Positions 21,614-33,392 are shown, counted from the first letter of the stretch. The stretch is 64,000 nucleotides of DNA from Brachycybe producta (GCA_036925085.1 JAUPFP010000071.1:1-64000), one strand, 5' to 3'. Translations and numbers: made by a program. Notes: a model not told the origin generated them from the letters alone.

Positions 21614-22431
21614 AGTTTTGGAAGTGTGGGTGTATGACTTCAGTTTGTAACCTTGTAACCATTATTTCATTTCATTGTTTAGCTTATTGTCTGTCTGTCT
21701 TGCTTCAGAAAAGGTAAATTTTCTTAATTTTTGAAAATAGAAGGGGTTTATTCAGAATACATGCTTGTCTACTACTGGATTGAAGACCAGAAATATTCCG
21801 TTGTCTTGAAAAAAAATTCACAAAAAACAGGATAGACAAAAAAACTGATGTTGAGCTCATTGGCTCAGAAATTTGCATAACACAGAAAACAAAGGCAATC
21901 AAGATAATGTTATAGAATTTGTTAAGTTTATACTTTAAATCTAATCAGTAATACTACTCATTATTGTTATAAAAAAATATTTATAATTCACTGTATATTA
22001 TATGATCTTGTACATATTATGTAGGATGCAAGAAAAACATGAATTTTGAATTGCAGTATTTGTTGTCAGATGTTGGCCAGCAACTTGAAAAGGATGATCA
22101 ATCACAGCAGGTATTACTCATTAGAATTAAAGTATAAACCTACCAAATTGTGCAACATTGGCTTTATTAACCTTTGTTCTCCATTTCACACAAATGTCTA
22201 AGCCAATAGGCTCCATATAAGTTTTTTGTCTAACCTGCTCTTCATTATTTTTTTGTCTAGTGACAACAAAATATTTCTGGTCCAGTAGACCAGGATATAT
22301 TCTGAACAAACCCTTTCTATTTTTGAAAATTAACAAAATTTAACTTTCCTGAAGCAAGACAGACAATATGCTAAACAATGAAATGAAATAATGGTTACAA
22401 ACTGAAAAGTCATACACCACTTCCAAACCAC
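21614..22431. mobile_element. Element with long imperfect terminal inverted repeats (about 160 bp)
   Basis: The left arm (about 21614-21775) and right arm (about 22270-22431) pair along GTGTATGACTT, GTAACCATTATTTCATTTCA, TTGTTTAGC, TGTCTGTCTTGCTTC and the 'GGGTTT...TTCAGAATA' region. The interior has no long frame. It does contain an exon-like 54-nt segment (22057-22110) between a TTGCAG acceptor and a GTATTA donor, coding for YLLSDVGQQLEKDDQSQQ on the plus strand. A non-autonomous foldback or TIR element is the simplest reading; the family is unknown. Confidence 0.55.
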
Positions 22432-22563
22432 ATCCAAAGCTAAATGCATATTTCTTGTGTGTTTAATCTTTACAGTGCATGTAATCCTATTATTTCATTA
22501 AATGTTTTTTGGATTGATTAATAACATTTTTATTTTTTATTTAAACTTTCCATTTTTAAGTGT

Positions 22564-23959
22564 AGGCATTGTTTCCACTGTGGCAAAATTAATTTGCACT
22601 CCATAAAAATTTCAACTGATGAAAAATAACCATGTTTACTATAGAGAAATGTGCTAATATATTTCTATTAGTAGTAGAATAGAAATGTGATGTGACGACT
22701 AATCCTAAACCCCCATTAATTGAAGAGAAAACGATGAGAAAACACCAAAATGAAGAAAAAAGAAACATGGTGACCATAACACCCTCAAAAAAGCACAAAT
22801 ATTCGCCAAGAAGGAGGTGCAAACAAAAGTTGAATAATTTCAACTTTTTAACTTTGTGAAATATTTGTGCTTTTTTAGATTTGAGGGCATTATATCGAAT
22901 TTCTTTTCTCCTAATAGTGATGTAACTGATGTTACATGTATATTATCCTATAAATAGAAGTGCATTAGCACATTTTTGTAGCAACCCTGGACCGGATACT
23001 CCACCATTCTGTAACGATGCTGTGCTGGGTCCAGGTGTTCTTTCTGTTTCTGTTGTGGTGGCTGGTCCCAGACCAGCCGGTTGAGTAGAGATGGTATGCC
23101 ACTCCACACTTCTCGAACTCAAGCTCTGCATCCTGCCGGGTGATCCAGGTCGATTTGATGACCTGGATGCACAGCCCTTTGTCGTGCCTCTGTTCCGGGT
23201 AGGAGTTGGACTCCTTGGCATGATGACTGTTAGGGTTCCCTTTGGTATGGGAATCAAGTTCCCACAAGTTAAAGAAACAATGACGATCCCTCTATAAGAA
23301 AACTGCCACTTCTTATGAGATACTGACTTTATATACATACACTTGGATACATTGGCGATACAAAGATAGCGTATGATACTGAAATGAACTCTCAGAAAAG
23401 ATTAAGCCAAAAAATTGGCTTTCTGACTTAGAATATTCTGCACTCGAACGAGGAGGGAAACATTCTGGTCCAGCAAAATTTGCCTACTGTCCTCCTGAAG
23501 GTACCTCGCGTGCTTGTTTTATTACTCTGGCCCCTGGGACGCGTTACTCGTGACCAGCAGCCGCCCATTGGTCGAACCGACCAATGACGATGTCTGGTCT
23601 TAAAATATTACCTTATTTGGAACTTATTTCCCCAAAATATGCAAATAATGTCCTAGAAATTATTCGGGTCTGTTCAGTGTCACTGGACATAAGGAAAAGT
23701 AATTTCCTTTCTTTAATTGCTTCCATCTGTGTCAATGAAAGAAAACTCTTTCAGGGCTTGGACACTTGTCTCTATGGGCTGCCCTCCCACCCAAAGAAAA
23801 GGGGTGGTCAACTTCAAAAAGACCGGGTAGCGACATCCTCCACATATGTGCGGCGACACATGTGCAGGGGTGTCACATTTCTTCATAGTAAACTGTTAAT
23901 TTGTCACCAGTTGAAATTTTTACAACGTGCAAATTTTCCCCACAGTGGAAACAAGGCCT
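22564..23959. mobile_element. TIR element (AGGC..TGTTTCCACTGTGG ends) split by a solo LTR
   Basis: The left end at 22564 (AGGCATTGTTTCCACTGTGG) and the inverted right end at 23959 (AGGCCTTGTTTCCACTGTGG) continue to match for roughly 90-110 bp ('TTTGCAC', 'AAAAATTTCAACTG', 'GTTTACTAT'). The element without the inserted LTR would be about 0.5 kb and non-coding. It looks like a MITE whose family I do not recognise. Confidence 0.7.
22977..23877 (-). mobile_element. Solo LTR nested in the TIR element
   Basis: Read on the minus strand it starts TGTGACACCCC and ends TTGCTACA; its first 25 bases resemble the LTR at 9330-10109. It lies within the right inverted repeat of the TIR element. The left inverted repeat preserves the uninterrupted sequence (GAGAAATGTGCTAAT), which fixes the insertion point and implies a 4-bp target duplication (GAAA, now with one difference between the two sides). 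A fossil solo LTR; several chance frames inside it are not genes. Confidence 0.75.
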
Positions 23960-24184
23960 AAAGAACAATTAAATAAACATTGTTTCAGCAATGTAACATA
24001 GATGGTACTGGTGATGCTAATTCTTATTATCTATATTATGCAGTATAGGGCTATCAATATCACACCCATCGAAGGTGCTTTCATTCTAGTTTACAGTATG
24101 ACTGGAGGAAAGTAGTAAGGCAGAGAAATATAAAGGGGTAGGGTTTTGTGAAAAGGATGAGGGTGTATACAGAAACATAATTGC

Positions 24185-24320
24185 AGAAATATTTTGCAAA
24201 ATTCTGCAGAGATAGTCTGCATAACTCTGCAGAGATAGTCTGCAAATTTCTGCAGAGATAGTCTGCAAAACTCTGCTGAAAGATTCTAAATAAACTACTC
24301 TGCAGAAAGATTCTGCATAA
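24185..24320. repeat. Minisatellite of about 25-bp units
   Basis: Four to five degenerate units built from CTCTGCAGAGATAGTCTGCA, beside the mariner remnant. Confidence 0.85.
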
Positions 24321-24322
24321 TA

Positions 24323-24896
24323 CAGGGTCCGGCAATAGGTACTGATGCATTTGTGAGCGCTGTGGTGGGAAGACAGACACTGAGTGGGGGACAGTATATT
24401 GCGCAATAAATTTAACATGTTATGCAGTTTCAGTAGCCATGAATTCTTGGCCTGTGCAGCAATGCATTTTTTGTGTGTATGACAATTTTAAGACGAATGT
24501 TTCCTGGATGACTCGTATCTTGAAATGGTGATGTTAATTGGCCGGCAAGATCTCCGGATTTGACTTGCTGCAATTTTTTCTTATGGGGATATCTGAAGTC
24601 CAAAGTGTTTGTTGACAGGCCCCACACATTACAGGAGTTGAGAAACAACATAACCAACGAAATTAGAGTGATCGGACCAGATGTATTGCACTGTGTCATG
24701 CAATCTTTTCACAGCAGGCTCCAAGAATCCAAAAGACAAAAAGGAGCACAATTGTCTAACATAATTTTTAAAAAATAAGAATATTTGAAAACTGCATTAT
24801 GTATAGAATAAATATGTTCCATTTTAATCTCTGTGTTTCAATTACTAAGCTGACAATCACACGATAAAAACTGCCAATACCTACTGCCGGACCCCA
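24323..24896 (+). mobile_element. Internally deleted mariner/Tc1-type element
   Basis: The ends CAGGGTCCGGCAATAGGTAC and the inverted TGGGGTCCGGCAGTAGGTAT form terminal inverted repeats next to TA dinucleotides. The plus strand carries a C-terminal transposase fragment (24539-24778) with WPARSPDLT, the region of the third catalytic aspartate of the mariner DDD/E nuclease. It is followed by FFLWGYLKSKVF, RPHTLQELR and a final IIFKK. The N-terminal half of the transposase is deleted, so it cannot move by itself. Confidence 0.85.
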
Positions 24897-25859
24897 TATA
24901 ATCAAAATAAAAATTCCTGAAGAAACAGTGTTCCAATTTTTGTCAGAAGGCCTCTACAGAAACATGTAGATAAAATTCTACAGAATCCTGATATAAAATT
25001 TCCAGGTGGGTTGTACAAACATCTTGCCTAAGGTTTCAACAAACACAAGTAAACTATTACTCATCGAGATTCTGGTGAATGTTGTAGAACCAATCAAATC
25101 TCCAGAATCACTCTCATTTTTCTAGACACAACCTTTCAGACCAACCACGAGGATCTAAACATTCAAATTATAAAGACTCATATCCTATCAAGTAGCTACT
25201 AATAAAACACTTGACTCAAAAAAGGTCTATAGGCCTATAGTAAAGCACAAACTAATGATAAAATACAATTCGTTACAACTTAGCAATCCAAAAATATTGT
25301 AGCAAAAACCCAACGAACACACATGTTCAAGTTTCTGAAACAGCCATTATGATAATACAAATAGTAGGTTACTAATTTCAAGGCTGATATGTATTAAAAT
25401 AAAATTCCATATAGGTTCTAAATTATTAAAAAACCTGGTTCGACAAAATAGTCATAAAACATTCACGACGAAATTAAACTCCAAAGAAAGCAAAACTGTA
25501 CTAGTAGTTTAAACCTTTCATCAATCATTATTCATACAAATAAATAATTCATCATGTGTAAAACATTTCTTTAACTATGACACAAACTGATGGATTATTG
25601 AATTTCAATTGTAATGCAATTTATAATAATGTCACTCTCGTTTCCAGGTAAAAACTAGCCCACATATAAAATGCAAATACGTACTTCGAATACTGTAATA
25701 CTGAAAAATAAAACAATATTTTGGAATATACAAAAAAAGATTTAAACATTGAACATTACAGTGTGGCTACCTTAGTTGCCAAGCAAAAATAAAAAAAATG
25801 TTTTTAACATAAAACACAGAAGAACAAAGTAAACACAATAAATGAAAAAGCAACACTAA

Positions 25860-26644
25860 TGTGGCAACCTGGTCTGCTCTATTTTTATTTTTTTTTGATA
25901 GAGCAGACGAATTCCCTATGGTGGTCTGCCTGACAGCTACAGTAGGCTGTTGGGACGGACGCCATTTTGGTGCCAGCAGACCTCTCACCATTAAGTCAAT
26001 GGGTGAGAGGTCAGATGTGACCTCTGTCCCCTCCAGGTGGAATTGCCTGGAGGTTTCTTGTGGCCTGGTCAGCCACAGGATCTGGGCAGTTGGTTGTTGG
26101 CTATTGAGGTGACCTGACCTATTGAGGTGACCTGACCTGTTGAGGCCAAGGAGGCCTCCTCATCATCTGGATCTTCTTTTGTGCCTTTGGCTTTTGCCTT
26201 TTGTATATTTATGGGGGCTTGGCTGGATAAGGTAACCAGCCAAGTTGTGTAAATATTCACTGCCTACTCGTTATTCACCGTAAGTGTCATTAAACACTTT
26301 TTTTATTTCATCACTTACTTGTGTCCGTGTGTTTATTTGGGGAGTACCGCGAGGGGGGTGGGATTTCCCGTTGGGGAAACTCCACCGTCTTGCTACCGTC
26401 CTTTTTCCGACGGTACTCGTGTCGGCTCGCGGTGAAACCGGTGTTTCACCGCGATATTCTTGGCGTGGCGGCGTGGTTTCACGTCGTGTCCATTGTGGGT
26501 GGCTCCGTAGAGCCGACACATCCCAAGGGTCACCGTGGGAGAAGCGGCTACGGATACGGTCCCGTCCCCGTGAGGAGCCGGTCAATGGTAAGTTTTTGCA
26601 AATTAATTTACCGGTCATTGTAAAGGTCCAGGCGGGACGTTACA
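25860..26644 (+). mobile_element. Solo LTR (TGTGGCAACC...GACGTTACA), copy 1
   Basis: 785 bp with TG...CA ends and the 4-bp target duplication CTAA (25856-25859 and 26645-26648). The duplicate locus at about 51670 reads CAACACTAAACAAC with no insert, an exact empty site. A TATA-like TGTATATTTATGG and a later GTAAGT donor-like site are seen. The sister copy is at 47032-47803. The segmental duplication is still highly similar and only one copy has the LTR, so insertion post-dates or closely accompanies the duplication. A fossil without internal genes. Confidence 0.9.
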
Positions 26645-26739
26645 CTAAACAACAATAATATGCAAAAGTAGAAGAAAAGTATCAAAAATAAAAATTGACT
26701 TTACATTGTGATTCTACTGGCAATAAGCAATTAAGAAAT

Positions 26740-26930
26740 ACAATATTTTGGTTTTTCGCCGTCGTTCCAAAAATCATGTACGAAAAAGGCTCCACACACT
26801 TGCAAACAAAACAAAAACAGTTCCAACAACATAAACAGCCCTGTCTGTCTGATGGAACCACCACCATCAGATTTCCGTTTTCGTTCGTTTTTGGTTAGAT
26901 AAATCATACAAGAACAAACACGAAACTTAT
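26740..26930 (-). pseudogene. Exon-1 relic of a Gr gene related to subfamily B (D1)
   Basis: The minus strand reads MIYLTKNERKRKSDGGG, then SIRQTGLFMLLELFLFCLQV and GAFFVHDFWNDG. This is the N-terminal part of a subfamily-B-like receptor (compare IRQTELF, LLKPFLF, FFVNDPLNDG). The similarity ends soon after, and no exons 2-5 belong to it. A near-identical relic is at 51.76-51.93 kb within the duplicated block. Confidence 0.75.
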
Positions 26931-27256
26931 CTGACGACAACAATGACGACGATGAGGAATAGTTGGTTCAGCTTGCTGCAGTTTCGTTTAACAAATAGGT
27001 TGAACGTTAAAAAATGTAACCTTCTGTTCTAACAAAAACTATATGCAAATTAAATTTGCCACTTCCAACAAAAAACCTTTTCTATTTAAATATGTCTTAA
27101 AAGTTAAACAAAGCCACCCACAGTTAAGACAAAATATTGTACATGTTAAAAAGAACTTAAAGTAAATCTTACTTTCGAATAGTATTTATTGTCATCAAAT
27201 ATAATCACCAAAATAATATAAAAAGAAACATTCTAACAAAAATACACTCTAATTGT

Positions 27257-28970
27257 CTAATGTAAGGTAGAATTAGCGAAATCCACTTTGTGCTGACAGA
27301 AGTCCCTCGGAGGGCTGAATTGTATTAGCAAAAAAAAATAACTCAAGAAAGCAGCAACCAACTAAAGAAATAAAATGAAAAGCCAATGAAAATCGAATAT
27401 CAAGAACAAGATTTACAAAATCTAAGTAAAAACATGTTGACTCACTCCAATGACAAATTCTTCTGTTACTAAGAAGTAACCACTTGCTGAAATGGCAACT
27501 TGTGGCCCACTCACACGTTCCATAAACAATGTCAGCTTCATTAGAATGTTTGTAAGAAAAACAAGATTACTTGTAAACAAAATAAAGAAATTTCTTGGAA
27601 ATAACAAACTCAACATGTATGCTTTATCACCTTAACTAGAGATTTAACATTTGCTCTTCTGGTATGAATCCTGTGAAGTCCAAGAAAACATTTATGTGCC
27701 TGTTTAATAAGCATTAAAACAAATACAATCCATTACATTACGCTCATTTTAACAAAGTAAAAAAATGAATGTACCCAATAGTTAATCAATACTCCACCAA
27801 ATGACACCAAAATTAACACAAAAACACAATACGACACCCAAAATATCTGCATCACTTTGCTCATACCAGTTGGACAGTAGAAGAGCGAAAAATAAAAAAG
27901 GAAGGATATTTCGAGTAAAACGACAATAGAATTAAATAAGACAAAAACACCGATTATTTCGTTAAATAACTTTACGAAAAGGACGATGGACTGGTGACGG
28001 TATCGAAAGCATTCAATGTCTTCTTCTTCTGCCACCAAACCATTCCCATTGTTGACATTTAATCTGTCTTCAAGTTGTTCATTCAAAACTTGAAAACATT
28101 TCGCAATTATTAAACAAAACATGACATAGAAACCGGAAACATATGTCCATGGAGCAACTATAAAATAAGCCATAAATGCCCAGAAATGTAACATAATATC
28201 GAACCATGGAGATGGCCACTTTTCGATAAGTAACAGTGGAGTGAAGTTTATTTCACCAAGATTTGTGTTGCTAACATACAACGAAGCAATATAACCTAAT
28301 CGAATTAAAGTTATTAAATATTAGACATATATTCAGTAACTGAACTTGATGAATTTATATGGTTAGTTGATTACTCACCCCCGATGTTTAAAACAATCGC
28401 TGGAACACAAATCAGCGTAAAAACATAATGAATTTTACTTACAAATTCATTTAAAACCTTCTTTTTGTCTAGGATATCAACTAAACGTGAATAATGAACG
28501 AACAAATTCAAATACCTTCCTTTCAAGCTCAACCAACAAAAATGCGTTGTTTCAATGCTAACATGCAATATATGCAAAAGAAAAAACACAGACGTTGATA
28601 GGACAACAAAGTCGACTTTGCCATCAGATGTATTCAAATAAAATATAATTACTACGACAAAGGTTGAATATGATACCCATGCTATAATTACAAATGAAAT
28701 TGAATAGCTCTTCCAGAAATTCCGATGAAATCGTACTTTTGACGTTTCACTTGGGACATAAACCCCGTCGTTCAAAGGATCATTCACGAAAAAGCCTCCG
28801 CACAATTGGAACCAAAACAAGAACGGTTTCAACAACGTAAAAAGTTCTGTCTGCCTGATACAACGTATACTAGATTTTAGTTTACGTTCATTTTCACTAT
28901 CCATGTTAAGCAGATCATGTACGTAGCTTGGCCTAAGACGACGGTGGATAGTTGGCTTAGTTAGCAGCAT
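27257..28970 (-). CDS. Gustatory receptor, subfamily B (B2), intact
   Basis: Exons 28970-28379, 28295-27775, 27699-27631, 27535-27446 and 27361-27257 join in phases 1,0,0,0 to about 458 aa. The N-terminus is MLLTKPTIHRRLRPSYVHDL, then LLKPFLFWFQLCG and FFVNDPLNDG. Exon 2 ends FGGVLINYW. Exon 3 (AHKCFLGLHRIHTR) is 23 codons. Exon 4 has LFMERVSGPQVAISASG. Exon 5 has LSYFFLLIQF, the family's C-terminal signature with S for T. Intron 3 here is 4 bp longer than in sister genes, and this length change confirms the segment is intronic. Multiple hydrophobic helices fit the seven-transmembrane Gr channel fold. Ligand unknown. Confidence 0.9.
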
Positions 28971-28990
28971 TTTCCCTTAACACGTTTATA

Positions 28991-29860
28991 ACCTAAGTAG
29001 CAAAAAATAGACTGGAAGATAATAAAAGAAATCCTCAAGCCGTCACAGGAACTGAACTGAATCTAATTTAAAGGAATTGCTTTGAATGGAAAGATCTCGA
29101 GTTGCAAATAGACCCATAGCAAAGGCAAAAACACAAGTTATACAGTAATCGAAAACAGGATCATAATACTTTTTAAAATAAACAATGCAATTGTGTCTCT
29201 TTTTTTATTTCACCACATCAGATTATAGGATTAAGCCAAGAAGGCCATGAAGCTTTTGGTAATAGGTAATCTCATCACCTAACAGTCAATAAAAGCTATT
29301 AGTTTTAATTTCTTCCCTTCAAAACCCATAGCATGGTAAGGGACTGACTGTTATTATGGAAAGCAAATAGTTTCAGCACTGTTATGATTTTGCAAGTTAG
29401 GTGGTCATGAAACATTCACGATAAAATTAAACTTCAAACAACGCAAAACTTTACTAGTAGTTCAAACCTTTAATCAATCATTATTCTTATAAATAAATAA
29501 TTAAACATGCATAAAATGTTTATTTAACTATGACACAAACTGATGAAATATTGAATTTGATGATGTGTATTGCACTTTACAATTTCATGCAGACTTACCT
29601 AAATTACTTACTGAATAATTCCTCAATATAGGTTTATGTCAAAAACTGACACAAACGACAAACAAACAAATACTATTATTTATACTCAATTTCAGTTTCA
29701 TGATTGCTACCATAGACAAATAAAACGACATGTAATGTTACTCTCCTTTTCCACGTAATAGCCTACATATAAAATGCAAATATGTACTTCAAACACTGTA
29801 ATATTAAAAAATAAAATATTTTCAAACATACAAAAAATTCTTTAAAGTTTAAACCAGCTT
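28991..29860. other. 5' flank of gene B2, conserved between B genes
   Basis: No gene. The sequence parallels the flanks at about 54.0-55.0, 59.3-60.3 and 62.3-63.6 kb, so it is part of the duplicated B unit. It presumably contains the promoter of B2. A common phrase is 'TTATAGGATTAAGCCAAGAAGG'. Confidence 0.6.
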
Positions 29861-29879
29861 TGTTTGAATCTTTGTAAGA

Positions 29880-31994
29880 AAAACAAGTTTACTTGTAAAC
29901 AGAATAAAGAAATTAATTGGAAATAACAAACTCAACGGGTTTTATCACCTTAACTAGAGATTTAACATTTGCTGCTCTGGTACGAATCCTGTGGAGTCCA
30001 ACAAAACATTTATGTGATTGGGCAATAAGCATTAAAACATAATACATTACATAATCCATTATATGTAATGGATTAATACATAATTCCATTAATTGATAAA
30101 ATAGATAAATTAATTAAACAATAGACGCTCGTATTAACAAAGTGAAACAATGAATGTACCCAATAGTTAACCAATACTCCACCAAATGACACAATACTTA
30201 ACACAAAAACATGATATATCATCCAAACTATCTGAATCACTTTGCTCATACCAGTTGGACAGTAGAAGAGCGAAAAATAAACAAGGAAGGATATTCCGAG
30301 TAAACCGAATACAGAACATGCTGTAACACCCAGTAACTTGCGATCCCGCCAAAACCATAGCCTGGGGGGTAAACAACTCATGCTTGTCCCTCCCTCATCT
30401 CTCAATTAATATTCCAGTGGTGGATTGATACTCTTGGGACCATAGTCACTTGGACCTGGTTACACCTCGTAAGTGTACACAGGTACAAGGTATAAAAAGA
30501 CCATGTTCCTCTTTGTTCTTCGTTCACAATTTTTGCCCTGTCTTTGTACTACATAGATCTTTATCTGTATCGCATAATGGGCTCGTGGACACACCTTTAA
30601 TATCAAAGATTCATTCTTGTAAACTTTATGTTTCCGTGCAAGAATCAATAGTGTTTGCAATGAGAAACTGCGTTGTCTATTCGTTATGAAACTAACCCTT
30701 TTCTAGACAAGGCGGAGACACCACAAAGCAAGGAGTCATACAGATCCGAAGGAGCTACAACATCTTCCAGCAACAAGAGGAAGACGTACATCAATGGTGG
30801 CCAGGAGAGATGGTCACCATCCTTCTGCAAAGACAACACCACTGCACAGAAGGATGATCACAATCGATCGCCATCCGACTACTTATATAGCTCAAATCTT
30901 CTCCGTGCGGTCACCACGCGATCAAGAGGCGAAACGAGTTATAGAAAACATCATCATAAGTCGGTAAATATTCTAAGGTCGTCACCAAAAGCTCACAATG
31001 AAAAGACGTAAACACCGATTATTTCGTTAAATAACTTTACGAAAAGGACGATGGACTGGTGATGGTATCGAAAGTATTCAATGTCTTCTTCTTCTGCCAC
31101 CAAACCGGTCCCATTGTTGACATTTAATCGTTCTTCAAGTTGTTCATTCAAAACTTGAAAACATTTCGAAATTATTAAACAAAATATGACAGAAACCGGA
31201 AATAAATGTCCATGAAGCAACTACAAAATGAGCCATAAATGCCCAGTAATGTAACATAATCTCGTACCACGAAGATGGCCATTTTTCTATCAGTAACAGC
31301 AGAGTGAAGTTTATTTCAATGAGATTCGTGTCGCTAATATACAACAAAGCAACAAAACCTAATAGTATCAACGTAATGAAATATTAGACATATTCAGTAA
31401 CAGAATTTGGTGAATTTATGATTAATTGATTACTCACCTCCACTGTTTAAAACAATTGCCGGAACGCAAATCAGCGTAAAAACATAATGAATTTTACTTA
31501 CAAATTCATTTAAAACCTTCTTTTTGTCTAGGCTATCAACTAAACGTGAATAATGAACGAACAAATTCAAATACCTTCCTTTCAAGCTCAACCAACAAAA
31601 ATGCGTTGTTTCAATGCTAACATGCAATATATGCAAAAGTATAAACATAGTCATTAATAGGACAACAAAGTCGACTTTGCCATCAGATGTATTCAAATAA
31701 AATATAATTCCTACGACAAAGGTTGTATATGATACCCATACTATAATTACAAATGAAATTGAAAAGCTCTTCCAGAAATTCTGATGAAATCGTACTTTTG
31801 ACGTTTCGTTCGTGATGTAACCACCGCCGTTCAAAGGATCATTAACGAAAAAGACCCCACAATTGGAAACAAAACAAGAACGGTTTCAACAGCCTAAAAA
31901 GTTCTGTCTGTTCATTCTGCCTATGCATGTTAAGCAGATCCTGCCCGTAGCTTGGCATACAATGACGGTGGATAGTTGGCTTCGTTAGCAGCAT
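29880..31994 (-). pseudogene. Gr pseudogene, subfamily B (B3), interrupted by a solo LTR
   Basis: Closest to gene B6. Exon 1 (31994-about 31447) starts MLLTKPTIHRH but lacks 33 nt (in frame) before QTELF and 2 nt near the 'FQL' region, which shifts the frame. Exon 2 (about 31374-30151) has a further 2-nt deletion and is cut by the LTR at 30322-30997. Its two halves match B6 exactly up to the insertion point. In exon 3 (about 29947-30015) the splice acceptor AG has become AA. Only the first bases of exon 4 remain, near 29869, joined directly to sequence of the type upstream of B genes. Exons 4-5 are deleted. Clearly non-functional. Confidence 0.9.
30322..30997 (+). mobile_element. Solo LTR (TGTAACACCC...GCTCACA) inside a Gr exon, copy 1
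   Basis: 676 bp. The flanking ATGC (30318-30321) and ATGA (30998-31001) are the 4-bp target duplication, one copy with a single difference. Gene B6 at about 61255 shows the uninterrupted site (GAACATGCAAAGACG). A TATA-like TATAAAAAG lies near 30491. The sister copy is at 32702-33388. A fossil without internal genes. Confidence 0.9.
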
Positions 31995-32701
31995 TTTTGC
32001 TTAACACGTTTATAACCTAAGTAGCAAAAACAGACTGGAAGATATCACAAGGAAGAGTTAAGCTTCTGCAGCAACTGAACTGAATCCAATTTAAAAGAAT
32101 TGCTTTTCTAATTGGTTGATATTTGGTCTGACGCTCATAAAAGGGCGGGGCAGACGAAATTTTAGTGCTTTGCAAAACTGCCTGTATTTAAAAGTATTCC
32201 TTTCGATGCTAAAATCTCAAGTTACAAACAGAGCCACAGCAAAGGCAAAACACATGTTACAAAGTAATCGAAAAATCATAATTGTTGTAAGCTAATTTTT
32301 ACCATAACTATTTTTAACATAGCTAATGAAACCACAAAAAAGTTGTTTTCCATCAAAACGTTTGCATAAAACTTTGTCATATAAGATAATACTACTTTTT
32401 AAAATAAACACTGCAATTGTGTTAATATTTTTTATTTCATCACATTAGATTATAGGATTAAGCCAAGAAGGGCCTGTAGGCTTTTTGTGATGGGCCACCC
32501 CATCATGTAACAGGCAATAAATTGCCAATAGTTTTAAGTTTTTTCTTCAAACCGATTAGCATGGTAGCAGCCCAGCATCGACTAGTATTATGATAAATTT
32601 TGGCACAGGTGCAATCAAGTTATGGAAAGCAAATAGTTAAAGAACCGTTATGATTTTGCAAGTATACAAGTTAAGTGGTCATAAAACATTCACTATGAAA
32701 T

Positions 32702-33388
32702 TGTAACACCCAGTAACTCCCGTTCCCACATAAACTATAGCCTGGGGGGTAAACAACTCCCTCCTCCCTGACTCACACTTCTGACGCACATCGAAGTGGC
32801 GGAGTGATACACTTAGGACCGTGGTCACTTGGACCTGGTTACACCTCGTGGGTGTACACCGGTCCAAGAGTATAAAAGGACCATGTTCCTCTTTGTTCCT
32901 CGTCCTTGTCTATGCTCTCTTTTGTACTACGTAGATTTTTATCCATATCACATCATGGGCATGAGGAGGCACCTTTGATATTCACAATTCATCCTTGTAA
33001 ACTAAGTGTTTCCGTATAAGGATGAATAAAAGCATTATAATGGAAAACAGCATTGTCTCTATGTTTGGTAACTAATAACTTCTCTACAGAGGCTGGAGAC
33101 ATCATAAGGCAGGAGACATACAATCCTGAAGCAGCTACAACATTTTCTTCTATTGGTAAGCACAACAGGAGAAGATGTATATCAGCGTCGACGAGGAAAG
33201 ATGGCCACCATCCTTCTGCACAGATTTCACCCCCATGCAGGAGGATGATTGCAATCGATCGCCATCCAACCACTTCTGTAACTCGAATCTTCTTCGTGTG
33301 GTCACCGCGCGATCGGGAGAAGAAACAAGTTGCAGAAAACACCATCTACAAGTGGGTAAAATTAGGAGGTCGACGTCAAAAGCTCACA
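32702..33388 (+). mobile_element. Solo LTR (TGTAACACCC...GCTCACA), copy 2
   Basis: 687 bp with a perfect 4-bp duplication AAAT (32698-32701 and 33389-33392). The homologous flank of gene B6 near 63083 reads CACTATGAAATAAACTTC without insert, an exact empty site. A TATA-like GTATAAAAGG is near 32870. Same family as 30322-30997; the two copies lie 1.7 kb apart in the same orientation. Confidence 0.9.
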
Positions 33389-33392
33389 AAAT

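Larger units (their letters stand above)
25020..28990. repeat. Segmental duplication, copy 1 (partner at 50.87-53.99 kb)
   Basis: From about 25020 the sequence follows 50.87 kb onward almost base for base: the same upstream text, the same exon-1 relic, the same B gene. The main differences are the solo LTR at 25860-26644, present only here, and small indels. The block carries Gr gene B2. Confidence 0.85.

Noticed and set aside
22943-23338. Overlapping frames of 68-131 codons on both strands
   Set aside because: They lie across a solo LTR, whose higher GC content simply gives fewer stops. No protein family is recognisable.
26271-26658. Three overlapping frames of 100-124 codons, arginine/serine rich
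   Set aside because: All lie inside a solo LTR with proven ends and target duplication; the sister LTR does not keep the same frames open.
30673-31011. 112-codon basic, hydrophilic frame
   Set aside because: Ends at the LTR boundary and runs into the host exon; treated as part of the LTR, not a gene.
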